A stretch of DNA of 33,781 bases from Candidatus Thioglobus sp. (GTDB taxonomy: Bacteria > Pseudomonadota > Gammaproteobacteria > PS1 > Pseudothioglobaceae). Shown here piece by piece: positions 1 through 8,012 of this stretch (its first letter is position 1; each line of letters begins with the position of its first letter). Below the pieces are notes generated by a model. The model saw nothing but the letters and a program-made list of their open reading frames with translations, ran no database searches and was not told the origin of the DNA. Location: positions 1-33,781 of the forward strand of contig JAOMCO010000012.1 of assembly GCA_028345055.1 (NCBI GenBank), written 5' to 3'. The position numbers and the translations under genes were made by a program.

Positions 1-1794
1 GGTGGAGGTGCTGTTTTGTATGCTTCTGGATTTGGTGAAGTTGGCGATGAGGGTTTGATACGAAATCAACAATTAGTTAAAGCTGCTGATGGAATGCCAC
101 TGATAGGTCCTAATTGTTATGGATTTATTAATAGTCTTGATGGGATTGCTCTATGGCCAGATGTTCATGGCTGTGAAAGACTATCTGAAGGGGTTGCAAT
201 CATAACACAAAGCGGAAATATTGGTCTGAACATGACTATGCAATCATCCGGCCTTCCAATTGCTTATATGTTTACTCTTGGAAATCAAACAAATACAAAT
301 ATTGCAGACATTATTCATGCGATGTTGGATGATTCAAGAGTAAATGCGATTGGCCTTCATATCGAAGGTATTTCTAACATTGAGGCGTTTGATATTGCGG
401 CTAAAAGGGCTCTTAAAATGAAAGTTCCAATCATAACTATTAAGTCAGGAAAAACAAAAGCCTCTGCAAAGATTGCTCTAAGTCACACAAGCTCATTAAC
501 GGGTTCAGACGCATTATATAATGCCCTTTTTGAGCGACTTGGTATAGCCAGAGTAGTGACTGTTCCAGAGTTCCTTGAAACACTTAAACTCATCAGCATA
601 TTGGGCGTTATTGAACATGGCGGCGTTGCATCAATGAGTTGTTCAGGGGGAGAGGCAGGAATGATGGCTGATTTAATAGATGATTTAGAGATTAATTTTC
701 CATCACTCACCATATCACACAAGGCCAAAGTTAAGCAAACGCTAAACGATTATGTCGAGGTTGATAACCCGCTTGATTATCATACGTTTATTTGGGGTGA
801 TAGAAAAAGAACATCAGAATGCTTTAGTGCAATGATTAGTGGCCAATTTGCAGCAACAATGCTGCTTTTAGACTGGCCTAAAACCCAGGAATCAGAGCAA
901 AAGGACTGGGACTCAACTTTATTTGCACTTTCAGATGCTCTTTCTGGGACAAGTGAAAAAGCAATCGTACTGGCATCGATGGCAGACTGTATGCCAAAAA
1001 GAATTATAGAGGAGTGTCTAAGTTTGGGTATTGCTCCTATGGTTGGGTTAGATGTATGTTTAAAAGCGCTTAATCACTCTTATAAAATTGGGAAAGCTTT
1101 TTCACGAAGTCCAAGTCCTGATTTAGAGGTTTTGAGAATTAGTTCAGAAAATAAATTCAAACAGCAATTAACAGAATTTGAAGGTAAAGAGTTATTAAAG
1201 AAATATGGGATGACTGTGCCTATCGGATTTCTAGTTGAAAATGAGACTGAAGCTATAAAAGCTGCTGAGGAGATCGCCTTTCCAGTGACGCTTAAATTGT
1301 CGGGTGCAGAATTAGCACATAAGACCGAATTGAATGGTATTAGGCTGAATATCCAAAATTTAAAAGCCCTGAAAGAAGCTTGTGATGATTTATTCAAAAT
1401 CAGTCCAGAGCTTTTAATTGAAAAAATGATTGAAAGAACTATTTGTGAACTCATCATTGGCATGGACTATGACCCTACTTTTGGAAAACATATCATTGTT
1501 GGAGGGGGCGGTGTATTTGTTGAACTTTTAAAAGACAGTACTGTTTTGATTTTGCCTGTTAGTAGAGAAGATATCCGTAAGGCTTTATCAAATTTAAAAG
1601 TCTTCAAGCTGCTTGAGGGCTTCAGGGGCGGTGTGAAGGGAGATATTGAAGCTGTAATAGATTCTGTAATGTCAGTAATTGAATTAATCAGTACAAACGA
1701 AGTTGAAGAGTTGGATATTAATCCATTATTAGTATTAAAAGAGTCAGACGGTGTTGTTGCAGCTGATACACTTATCAAGCTATACTCAGGATAA
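1..1794 (+). CDS. NDP-forming acyl-CoA synthetase (acetate--CoA ligase family), 5' end missing
   Basis: Forms an acyl-CoA from a carboxylic acid, CoA and ATP, giving ADP and phosphate, in the cytoplasm. The reading frame is open to base 1, so the N-terminal CoA-binding domain is cut; the visible start (GGGAVLYASGFGEVGDEG) is the end of that domain. The succinyl-CoA ligase-like middle contains SHTSSLTGSD, which matches the histidine loop of the family. The last ~210 residues are an ATP-grasp domain with LKLSGAELAHKTELNGIRL, HIIVGGGGVFVELLKDS and EELDINPLLVL. It is followed after 15 bases by caiD, so the substrate may be carnitine, crotonobetaine or gamma-butyrobetaine, replacing the AMP-forming ligase CaiC. 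The family call is firm; the substrate is inferred from the neighbour only. Confidence 0.85.
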   Translation, partial: GGGAVLYASGFGEVGDEGLIRNQQLVKAADGMPLIGPNCYGFINSLDGIALWPDVHGCERLSEGVAIITQSGNIGLNMTMQSSGLPIAYMFTLGNQTNTNIADIIHAMLDDSRVNAIGLHIEGISNIEAFDIAAKRALKMKVPIITIKSGKTKASAKIALSHTSSLTGSDALYNALFERLGIARVVTVPEFLETLKLISILGVIEHGGVASMSCSGGEAGMMADLIDDLEINFPSLTISHKAKVKQTLNDYVEVDNPLDYHTFIWGDRKRTSECFSAMISGQFAATMLLLDWPKTQESEQKDWDSTLFALSDALSGTSEKAIVLASMADCMPKRIIEECLSLGIAPMVGLDVCLKALNHSYKIGKAFSRSPSPDLEVLRISSENKFKQQLTEFEGKELLKKYGMTVPIGFLVENETEAIKAAEEIAFPVTLKLSGAELAHKTELNGIRLNIQNLKALKEACDDLFKISPELLIEKMIERTICELIIGMDYDPTFGKHIIVGGGGVFVELLKDSTVLILPVSREDIRKALSNLKVFKLLEGFRGGVKGDIEAVIDSVMSVIELISTNEVEELDINPLLVLKESDGVVAADTLIKLYSG

Positions 1795-1809
1795 TAGATT
1801 GAGGTAAAT

Positions 1810-2595
1810 ATGAATGATGCAGTAAATTATGAGGTCCATGGTGAGGTTGTTTTAATAACTTTGGATCGTCCAAAAGCTAATGCTATCGATGTAAAAACCA
1901 GCTGTGAACTTGGAGATGCCTTTATTCAATTTAGGGATGATAATAACCTCAGAGCTGCGGTAATTACGGGTGCTGGAGATCGTTTTTTCTGTGGAGGATG
2001 GGATTTAAAGGCTGCTTCTGAAGGGGAGGAGATTGATGCTGATTTTGGTCCTGGTGGTTTTGCGGGCCTTACAGAGTTATGGAATCTAAATAAACCTGTA
2101 ATTGCTGCAGTGAACGGATTGGCAGTTGGTGGTGGGTTTGAGTTAGCACTTGCTGCAGACCTAATAATTGCTTCAAGTAGTGCAGAATTTTTTGTACCCG
2201 AGGCTACTTTAGGGCTTATTCCAGATAGTGGTGGTGTTCTGAGACTACCACGCCGCTTACCAAAGGTAGTAGCAATGGATATGCTTATGACTGGCCGAAG
2301 GATGGGTGTTGAGGAGGCAAAACATTATGGCCTGGTTAATATGAGTTGTGATCAAGATGCTTTAATTAATCAGGCCCTTGAGTGGGCTCACCAGATTTCC
2401 AGTTCAGCTCCACTATCTTTAGCAGCTATAAAGTCTGTCATAAGATCAACGGAAATGATGGGTTTAGAGGAGGCATATGAATTGATGCGATCAGGAAAAA
2501 TTGAAGCTTATCATAAAATGCTAAATTCTGATGATGCAAAAGAAGGGCCAATTGCCTTTTCAGAAAAAAGATCTCCCAAATGGAAAGGTCAATAA
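1810..2595 (+). CDS. caiD: Carnitinyl-CoA dehydratase / crotonobetainyl-CoA hydratase-like
   Basis: Crotonase-superfamily enzyme expected to interconvert L-carnitinyl-CoA and crotonobetainyl-CoA. Its 261 residues equal the length of E. coli CaiD, and it shares distinctive stretches recalled from that protein: GWDLKAA, DADFGPGGFAGLTE, GLIPDSGGVLRLP and the end SEKRSPKWKG. The two crotonase acid residues are present as E111 (GGGFELALAAD) and E131 (PEATLG), the positions annotated as active site in CaiD. The start follows a GAGGT ribosome-binding site eight bases upstream. It lies directly behind a CoA ligase, so a ligation-dehydration pair is likely. The family is firm. The substrate could instead be another beta-hydroxyacyl-CoA, but the close resemblance to CaiD favours carnitine. 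Confidence 0.85.
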   Translation: MNDAVNYEVHGEVVLITLDRPKANAIDVKTSCELGDAFIQFRDDNNLRAAVITGAGDRFFCGGWDLKAASEGEEIDADFGPGGFAGLTELWNLNKPVIAAVNGLAVGGGFELALAADLIIASSSAEFFVPEATLGLIPDSGGVLRLPRRLPKVVAMDMLMTGRRMGVEEAKHYGLVNMSCDQDALINQALEWAHQISSSAPLSLAAIKSVIRSTEMMGLEEAYELMRSGKIEAYHKMLNSDDAKEGPIAFSEKRSPKWKGQ

Positions 2596-2631
2596 CTCTT
2601 TTTCAATCAAGATGACTAAATCATAAATGGG

Positions 2632-2637
2632 TATAAT
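2632..2637 (+). promoter_or_regulatory. Candidate -10 box for the monoheme cytochrome gene
   Basis: A perfect TATAAT lies 27 bases upstream of the cytochrome start, in the gap behind caiD. No good -35 element is seen at 16-18 bases upstream, so this is a composition-sensitive call in an AT-rich genome. Confidence 0.4.
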
Positions 2638-2664
2638 CTAAATTGATTCTGTTTAGAGGCAAGA

Positions 2665-2979
2665 ATGATTACAAAAACTTTTTATACATTGATTTTTTTC
2701 GTTTTGACTGCTTTTTCTTTCAGCTCCCAAGCTAATAGCGAAGGTGAGGCAATTTATAGTGCTCTTGGATGTGCCAGTTGCCATGGTGCAAATGGACGCT
2801 CAAATGATGAGTCAATTCCATCTCTTGCTGGCAAAGATGTGGAATGGATTATTCAGCAACTTGAATATTTTCAGTCGGGCGAACGTCAAAATTCATACAT
2901 GAATGCTATGGCTCCAATGGCCGAGGGTTTTGAGAGATCAATCGCAGAATATCTCTTTATGCAAGACCCGCAAAGATAG
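2665..2979 (+). CDS. Small periplasmic monoheme cytochrome c
   Basis: Single-heme class I cytochrome c of 104 residues, an electron carrier in the periplasm. Residues 1-23 form a signal peptide (hydrophobic run, then FSSQA before the likely cleavage). The heme site is C36-A-S-C39-H40, and M79 is the probable axial ligand by alignment with the downstream cytochrome c4. The stretch around YFQSGERQN closely resembles HFKSGERNN in that c4, so this protein looks like a half c4. The start ATG follows an AGAGGC-type ribosome-binding site. It sits 90 bases before the diheme gene and may share its redox partners, such as a terminal oxidase or a sulfur-oxidation complex. The exact partner cannot be read from the sequence. 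Confidence 0.85.
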   Translation: MITKTFYTLIFFVLTAFSFSSQANSEGEAIYSALGCASCHGANGRSNDESIPSLAGKDVEWIIQQLEYFQSGERQNSYMNAMAPMAEGFERSIAEYLFMQDPQR

Positions 2980-3014
2980 AATTTTTCTTTTTAAAATTTT
3001 AAGTAATTTGAGGG

Positions 3015-3043
3015 TTTCTTAACCCATATTTATCACGTATAAT
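3015..3043 (+). promoter_or_regulatory. Candidate promoter for the cytochrome c4 gene
   Basis: TATAAT at 3038-3043 with a weak TTTCTT at 3015-3020, spaced 17 bases. It would start transcription roughly 20 bases before the ATG at 3070. The -35 match is poor. Confidence 0.4.
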
Positions 3044-3069
3044 TTCATGGAATTTTTCGGAGATTGAGA

Positions 3070-3708
3070 ATGAAAAAAACGCTATTTATTTTAGTTTCTA
3101 TACTAATTACTTCACTAGTTAGCCCTTCACTTGCTGCAGGAGATGCTGAAGCAGGCCAAGTTAAATCTGCTACTTGTATGGGTTGCCATGGGCTGGCTGG
3201 AAATAGTACGATTCCTAACTTTCCAAAGCTCGCTGGTCAAGGAGAAGCTTATCTTATCAAGCAACTACAGCATTTTAAATCTGGTGAGAGAAACAATGCC
3301 ATGATGGCTGGTGTTGCCTCATTATTATCCGACCAAGATATGGAAGATATTGCTGCTTATTACTCAATCCAAACTATCAGTGAAAACTCTGCTAAGGGTT
3401 CAGTGGAAAAAATTGAACTTGGTAGAAAAATTTATGTCGGTGGTAAAATGGAAACTCAAACTACTGCATGCATTGCATGTCATGGCGCCAAGGGTGAGGG
3501 AATTCCTTCAGCAGGCTTTCCAGCAGTTGCGGCTCAACATGCTGAGTATACCTCGTCTCAGCTAAAAGCTTTCCGTCAGTATTCAATCAACAAACAGACA
3601 GGCTCTGATGGAGTTGAGAGGGTTAATGATATGATGAATAATGTTGCTTTGGGGCTGACAAATGATGAGATAGACGCTTTGTCTGAATACATAGCTGGAC
3701 TATATTAG
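3070..3708 (+). CDS. Diheme cytochrome c4
   Basis: Periplasmic diheme electron carrier of 212 residues built of two cytochrome c domains, typical in size for c4. A signal peptide covers about residues 1-23 (cleavage near SLAAG). Heme sites are C36-M-G-C-H40 and C134-I-A-C-H138, with candidate axial methionines near M79 (NNAMMAG) and M188 (NDMMNNV). The ATG at 3070 is chosen over an in-frame TTG at 3064 because GGAG at 3059-3062 is spaced seven bases from the ATG but only one from the TTG. In this family c4 usually passes electrons to a cbb3-type or similar terminal oxidase. The gene ends 26 bases before the convergent dehydrogenase gene, with no obvious terminator between them. Confidence 0.9.
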   Translation: MKKTLFILVSILITSLVSPSLAAGDAEAGQVKSATCMGCHGLAGNSTIPNFPKLAGQGEAYLIKQLQHFKSGERNNAMMAGVASLLSDQDMEDIAAYYSIQTISENSAKGSVEKIELGRKIYVGGKMETQTTACIACHGAKGEGIPSAGFPAVAAQHAEYTSSQLKAFRQYSINKQTGSDGVERVNDMMNNVALGLTNDEIDALSEYIAGLY

Positions 3709-3734
3709 ACCAAGCTTCTTTAGATAAAAATCAT

Positions 3735-4499
3735 TTAATCCATTCTCTCAGTATTTCCATCAACGGTCATTATCTGACCTGAGATTCGATGTGCTTGCTC
3801 AGATAATAAAAATACTGCCATATTGGCAATATCCTCTTTATCAACGAAAGTTTTGAGAGAGACCATATCTTCAAAATCTTCTCTTAGTTCGTTTTCATTT
3901 ATCCCAAGAGATTTCGCTTTTGCTTTAATAACTCGATCCATTCTTTCTCCAGATACAGAGCCTGGACATATTGCATTAACTCTTATATTGAATTCACCTA
4001 ACTCCATAGCCAAGGATTTAGTGATTCCAATAATTGCCCATTTAGATGCTGCATAGGCCGTTCTTAATGGGAAGCCAAAGATTCCTCCAGTGGATGAAAG
4101 ATTAACAATTGAACCACCCTTGTTATTCTTTAAAAGTGGTATCGCATATTTTGTGAAATAAAAATGGCTATTTAAGTTAGTCTCTATAGTTTGATTCCAA
4201 TCTTCTACTGATATATCCTCCATGGTTCCAGTGGGTCCAGCAATACCAACATTATTAATTATGGCATCAATGCTAGATAATTTTAAAGATTCAAAGTAGC
4301 TTTTTACTAAGTTTGGGTCTCCAGCATCAACCCTGTGGATAAACAATCTATTATTGATTAGTGGATGCTCATTAAGAACATCGATTTTCTTCTGATTTAT
4401 ATCTGATGCAAAGACAGTATAGCCTTTATCAAGGAATGAGTTAGTAATGCACCAACCTATTCCATCTGCTGCTGCTGAAATGACTATAGTTTTACTCAC
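3735..4499 (-). CDS. Short-chain dehydrogenase/reductase, last gene of the proXWV operon
   Basis: Classical SDR of 254 residues that should oxidise an alcohol or reduce a ketone with NAD(P). Catalytic residues are visible: S135/S136, Y149 and K153 (YAASK), and N109. The nucleotide loop is unusual: residues 8-15 read SAAADGIG where TGxxxGIG is usual, so the first glycine is alanine. An aspartate at D33 after the second strand suggests NAD rather than NADP. The start is GTG at 4499, 15 bases after the proV stop, with no strong ribosome-binding site, so it is probably translated with the transporter operon. This context suggests that it acts on the imported compound or a product of it. The substrate is not identifiable. 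Confidence 0.8.
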   Translation of the reverse strand: MSKTIVISAAADGIGWCITNSFLDKGYTVFASDINQKKIDVLNEHPLINNRLFIHRVDAGDPNLVKSYFESLKLSSIDAIINNVGIAGPTGTMEDISVEDWNQTIETNLNSHFYFTKYAIPLLKNNKGGSIVNLSSTGGIFGFPLRTAYAASKWAIIGITKSLAMELGEFNIRVNAICPGSVSGERMDRVIKAKAKSLGINENELREDFEDMVSLKTFVDKEDIANMAVFLLSEQAHRISGQIMTVDGNTERMD

Positions 4500-4514
4500 A
4501 GATTCAAGAAGTGT

Positions 4515-5549
4515 TTATTTTGTTTTAGTTAGTGCTACTGAAAGTTCCTCAGAAGTAATGAATCCAGTAGTTGTACCCTCTTTATCAATAACCTCAATTG
4601 TTGATCTTTCCTTTAAAACTTTAGGAACTAAATCCTCGATATAGGTATCTTCGTCATACTTATATAATGTGGAGGGGTTGACTGATGATTTGTCAAACTT
4701 TTCAAGTTTAGTCATGATAGTTCTTGCACGAAGAACTTTAGAGCGGTTAACATCTTTAACAAATGCTTTAACGTAATCATCGGCAGGATTAAGAATAATA
4801 TCCTCTGGCTTTCCAACCTGAACCAATCTACCTCCATTAAGGATTCCAATATGATCTCCCAATTTTAGGGATTCATCAAGGTCATGGGTAATAAACACAA
4901 TTGTTTTCTTGAGCTTAGCTTGAAGATCAACTAATTGATTCTGCATTTCGCTTCTGATGAGAGGGTCTAGTGCACTGAATGCTTCATCCATTAAAAGAAT
5001 TTCGGGATCAGTTGCAAGTGCTCTAGCGAGACCAACTCTCTGCTGCATTCCACCTGATAATTGAGCCGGATATTGATGTTCAAATCCATCGAGTCCAACC
5101 GCGCTTATCTGTCCTTGTGCAATTTCAAGTCTCTGGTCCTCTGGCATCTCTTGAATCTCAAGGCCATAGGCGACATTTTCAATAATGGTCTTGTGCGGGA
5201 AGAGTCCAAAGCGCTGAAAAACCATACTCATAGTTTTTTTTCTAAAGTCCAAGATTTCTTTTTCATCTAGACTGCATACATCGACATTGTTGACAAGAAC
5301 CTCTCCTGCAGTAGGATCAATCAGTCTATTAATGTGCCTAATTAATGTTGATTTTCCAGAGCCGGAAAGACCCATACAAACAAATATTTCACCCTCTTCA
5401 ATGGACAGAGAAACATTATCAAGACCAACGGTATGTCCTGTTTCCTCCATAACTTTCTCTTTAGAGGCGCCACCTTTTACCATTGGTAATACTTGCTCAG
5501 CTCTAGGGCCAAATATTTTATAAATATTACTTACTTCGATTTTTGACAT
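4515..5549 (-). CDS. proV: Glycine betaine/quaternary amine ABC transporter ATPase (ProV/OpuAA type)
   Basis: ATPase that drives uptake of glycine betaine, choline, carnitine or similar solutes at the inner membrane. It has Walker A GLSGSGKST (60-68), signature LSGGMQQR (164-171), Walker B ILLMDEAFSALD (D188, E189) and the switch histidine H222. The long insert between the first strand and Walker A (about residues 15-40) is characteristic of ProV/OpuAA. At 344 residues it is shorter than E. coli ProV: the C-terminal ~70 residues hold only one degenerate CBS-like unit rather than a clear pair, so ionic-strength sensing may be reduced. It lies nine bases after proW. The solute is not fixed by the ATPase. 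Confidence 0.92.
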   Translation of the reverse strand: MSKIEVSNIYKIFGPRAEQVLPMVKGGASKEKVMEETGHTVGLDNVSLSIEEGEIFVCMGLSGSGKSTLIRHINRLIDPTAGEVLVNNVDVCSLDEKEILDFRKKTMSMVFQRFGLFPHKTIIENVAYGLEIQEMPEDQRLEIAQGQISAVGLDGFEHQYPAQLSGGMQQRVGLARALATDPEILLMDEAFSALDPLIRSEMQNQLVDLQAKLKKTIVFITHDLDESLKLGDHIGILNGGRLVQVGKPEDIILNPADDYVKAFVKDVNRSKVLRARTIMTKLEKFDKSSVNPSTLYKYDEDTYIEDLVPKVLKERSTIEVIDKEGTTTGFITSEELSVALTKTK

Positions 5550-5558
5550 ATTATGAAA

Positions 5559-6560
5559 TTATTTAGGCGGCCTATTTCTATCTTGAATTTTTTTACCATA
5601 AGCCTGGGTAATTCTATCTAGGACTATTGCTAGAAGAACAATTGCGAGACCAGCCTCTGTGGCTTTTCCAACATTTAGTTGTTGAAGTCCAAGTAATACT
5701 TCATCGCCAAGACCTCTTGTTCCAATCATAGATGCAATTACCACCATGGCTAGTGCCATCATAGTGCACTGGTTAATACCCTGCATAATATTTGGAAGAG
5801 CTAGTGGAAGTTGGACTCCTAGTAATTTTTGTTTTTTACTTGCACCAAATGCTTCAGCTGCCTCTATGACTTCAGTATCTACCAATGTAATTCCAAGATC
5901 AGTTAGGCGAACAAGTGGTGGAACTGCATAAATAACGGTAGCAATAATCGCTGGAACAGCACCAAGGCCAAACAGCATAATCCCTGGAATTAAATAACAA
6001 AAGCTCGGGATTGTTTGCATCAAATCTAGGACTGGTAATATTGCATTTCGAACTTTAGTATTTCGCGACATCGCAATACCTAAAGGAATACCAATAATGA
6101 TACAAATGAGAATTCCAATAATCATGATAGAGGTAGTTTCAATTGCCTTATCCCAAAACTTTGGATGAAGAAAACCTATAAAAAATGTACAGATTCCTAC
6201 AAAAACTGTTGTACCTAGTTTTCTTCCACTGGAAAAGAAAACAATTGCAACTACGAGTGCAATAACTACTGGCCAAGGTAAAACAATTAAGAATTTTTTG
6301 AGTGACAGAATTGCTCCAAGAAGAAAGTCATTGATTACTTCAAAGTAAATTCCATATTTTTCATTAAATACCTTGAAGCCATCATTAATCCATTTCATTA
6401 ATGGAATATCTAACCATTTTGGCCAATCATAAAGCCAACTAGGGTCAGTAATAAGTTCCATGACGCTGTCTGGCTTTCTCTTGGATGAGTTATAGCTTAC
6501 AACTAAGAGCCAAACAAAGATTATTGGGAAAGTAAAGTATGTTAGAAATTTTTTTATCAT
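5559..6560 (-). CDS. proW: Glycine betaine/quaternary amine ABC transporter permease (ProW type)
   Basis: Inner-membrane permease of 333 residues with several hydrophobic segments (about 5-22, 90-110, 114-131, 143-163, 190-215, 265-285, 300-315). The EAA loop that contacts the ATPase is at residues 233-257 (EAAEAFGASKKQ, then LPLALPNI). The extra N-terminal segment before the core is usual for ProW. Between proX and this gene, 61 bases contain a strong hairpin with a T-run that ends 14 bases before this start. No good ribosome-binding site is seen. Expression is probably lower than that of proX. Confidence 0.92.
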   Translation of the reverse strand: MIKKFLTYFTFPIIFVWLLVVSYNSSKRKPDSVMELITDPSWLYDWPKWLDIPLMKWINDGFKVFNEKYGIYFEVINDFLLGAILSLKKFLIVLPWPVVIALVVAIVFFSSGRKLGTTVFVGICTFFIGFLHPKFWDKAIETTSIMIIGILICIIIGIPLGIAMSRNTKVRNAILPVLDLMQTIPSFCYLIPGIMLFGLGAVPAIIATVIYAVPPLVRLTDLGITLVDTEVIEAAEAFGASKKQKLLGVQLPLALPNIMQGINQCTMMALAMVVIASMIGTRGLGDEVLLGLQQLNVGKATEAGLAIVLLAIVLDRITQAYGKKIQDRNRPPK

Positions 6561-6574
6561 GATGGTTTTCTATG

Positions 6575-6607
6575 AAAAAAAGAGCTCACGAGTGAGCTCT
6601 TTTTTTT
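6575..6607 (-). terminator. Hairpin with T-run between proX and proW (attenuator or partial terminator)
   Basis: The arms AGAGCTCA (6581-6588) and TGAGCTCT (6593-6600) pair around a CGAG tetraloop, extended by A-runs and T-runs on both sides. On the transcribed minus strand the stem is followed by seven Ts. It would terminate a share of transcripts after proX, or protect the proX mRNA 3' end. Confidence 0.75.
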
Positions 6608-6621
6608 ATATCAATAATAAT

Positions 6622-7638
6622 TTATAGAGCTCCAGATACCTTTGCAGCAACGTCTGCAGGCACCCAAGATTTCCATGTATCATCATTTGCTAAGTACTCA
6701 ATTGCAGTTAGCTCCATATCACCATCAGACTCATCTTCATAGAATGCAAGTAGTCTATTTACTTGAGCAGTTGGTATGCTATATGCTTCAATAAAAGCTG
6801 TCTCAGCAGGGTGAGAATCAGCCCATGAGGCTAGAACTGACTTGTCTAATGACATGTCTCTGTACTCAACACCACAGGTTGGTTTCCATGCATCTGTTCC
6901 ATTAGCTTTGATATCTTCAACAACAACTTGCATTGATGCCCAGCACTCAGAGTTAAATGGAGGCTCTGCTAGTCTGACAAGATCAACTTTACCCATTAGG
7001 CCAGTTGGCGCCCAATAGTATGTAAAGATTGGCTGATTTTTAGCAAACGCACCGGCGATTGCTGCATCAAGCGCACCACCTGAACCTGGATCAAAGTTAG
7101 TGTAGTATTTATCTAATCCATAAGCTTTTTGCTTAACAAGGTTAATCGTGTAGCAAGTCCAGCCACCAATACAACTTGTCATTCTTCCCATTGACGGGTT
7201 TTCAGGATCACTAAATAAAGCAGCAATTTCTGGACTATTCATATCTAATACATTAGTAAGATTGTACTTGTCAGCAGTTGCTCTATCAACATAGAATGCT
7301 TGCTGTGAGTCAGGCGTATTAATTCCTAGGTTTCTTACTGTTCCTGCGGCTTCATGACTATCATAGGTATCTTTAATGTTGTCATACCAAAGCTCAGTTA
7401 CAACATCTAGTTGTCCATCATAATGAGCAGCCATAATAGGTGTAGTACTTCCCTTTGTTACTGAGACATCACAACCATATCCATGCTCCAAGATGAAGCC
7501 AGCAATTGCCGTATGAATATTAGCACTACTCCAATCAAAATCAGCAAGTCTTGCTTTTCCACAGTCTGCACTCACCACTGAAGGTATCATGCTGACTGAA
7601 ATAGCAGTAACTGCTAATAATTTATTTATTAGTTTCAT
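6622..7638 (-). CDS. proX: Glycine betaine/quaternary amine-binding periplasmic protein (ProX/OpuAC type)
   Basis: Substrate-binding protein of 338 residues for the ProVW transporter. A signal peptide spans residues 1-24 (cleavage after VVSA, mature start DCGKARL). The mature part has the OpuAC layout, including LADFDWSSANIHTAIAGFIL, DVVTELWYDN and FTYYWAPTGLMGKVDL, rich in tryptophan and tyrosine that could form the aromatic cage used for trimethylammonium groups. CIGGWTC may form a disulfide. The ATG has a strong AAGGAG ribosome-binding site five bases upstream. It is the first gene of proX-proW-proV-SDR. Choline, glycine betaine, carnitine or proline betaine are all possible ligands. Confidence 0.9.
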   Translation of the reverse strand: MKLINKLLAVTAISVSMIPSVVSADCGKARLADFDWSSANIHTAIAGFILEHGYGCDVSVTKGSTTPIMAAHYDGQLDVVTELWYDNIKDTYDSHEAAGTVRNLGINTPDSQQAFYVDRATADKYNLTNVLDMNSPEIAALFSDPENPSMGRMTSCIGGWTCYTINLVKQKAYGLDKYYTNFDPGSGGALDAAIAGAFAKNQPIFTYYWAPTGLMGKVDLVRLAEPPFNSECWASMQVVVEDIKANGTDAWKPTCGVEYRDMSLDKSVLASWADSHPAETAFIEAYSIPTAQVNRLLAFYEDESDGDMELTAIEYLANDDTWKSWVPADVAAKVSGAL

Positions 7639-8012
7639 TTTCTCTCCTTAGATTTGAAAAATAAATCCACTAAAAAAAGTGGATTAATGTTAGTTTAACA
7701 AAATATTATTGAAATTAGAAGAAAGATTGAAGTTTTAAAAAGATTTATATGAGAATATATTAAATTAATAAAAATATATCTGATAACAAAATTAAATCCT
7801 ACTATTAAATTGAAAAATGATAAAAAATCATTTTGGTTGAACTTTTCTAGATCTTAATTTTTAAATTTCCAATAATATTAGACTGAAAGAATGGGGGGGT
7901 AGTTTGATGAAATCAGCGCCATATTCTAATTTATTTTTTTTGCTTTATTTTTTCTGATTCAGCTTTTTCATTACAATTAAATTTTTAATTTAATTGACCA
8001 CTTTTCGTTTAT
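7639..8012. other. 374-base divergent intergenic region between proX and the GMC dehydrogenase
   Basis: Very AT-rich, no coding potential seen on either strand. It must hold the promoters of both divergent units. It contains the proX leader hairpin (7664-7685), a run of seven Gs at 7893-7899, and a possible plus-strand promoter TTGATG (7904-7909) with TAATTT (7927-7932) 17 bases on. None of the promoter assignments is strong. Confidence 0.6.
7664..7685 (-). promoter_or_regulatory. Hairpin in the proX 5' leader
   Basis: AATCCACT (7664-7671) and AGTGGATT (7678-7685) form a perfect eight-base inverted repeat around six As, 26 bases upstream of the proX start. It may be an RNA leader structure or an operator-like site for a dimeric regulator. 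Confidence 0.45.

Noticed and set aside
3311-3565. Open frame inside the cytochrome c4 gene, same strand
   Set aside because: It lies out of frame within a clear diheme cytochrome and shows no protein-family features.
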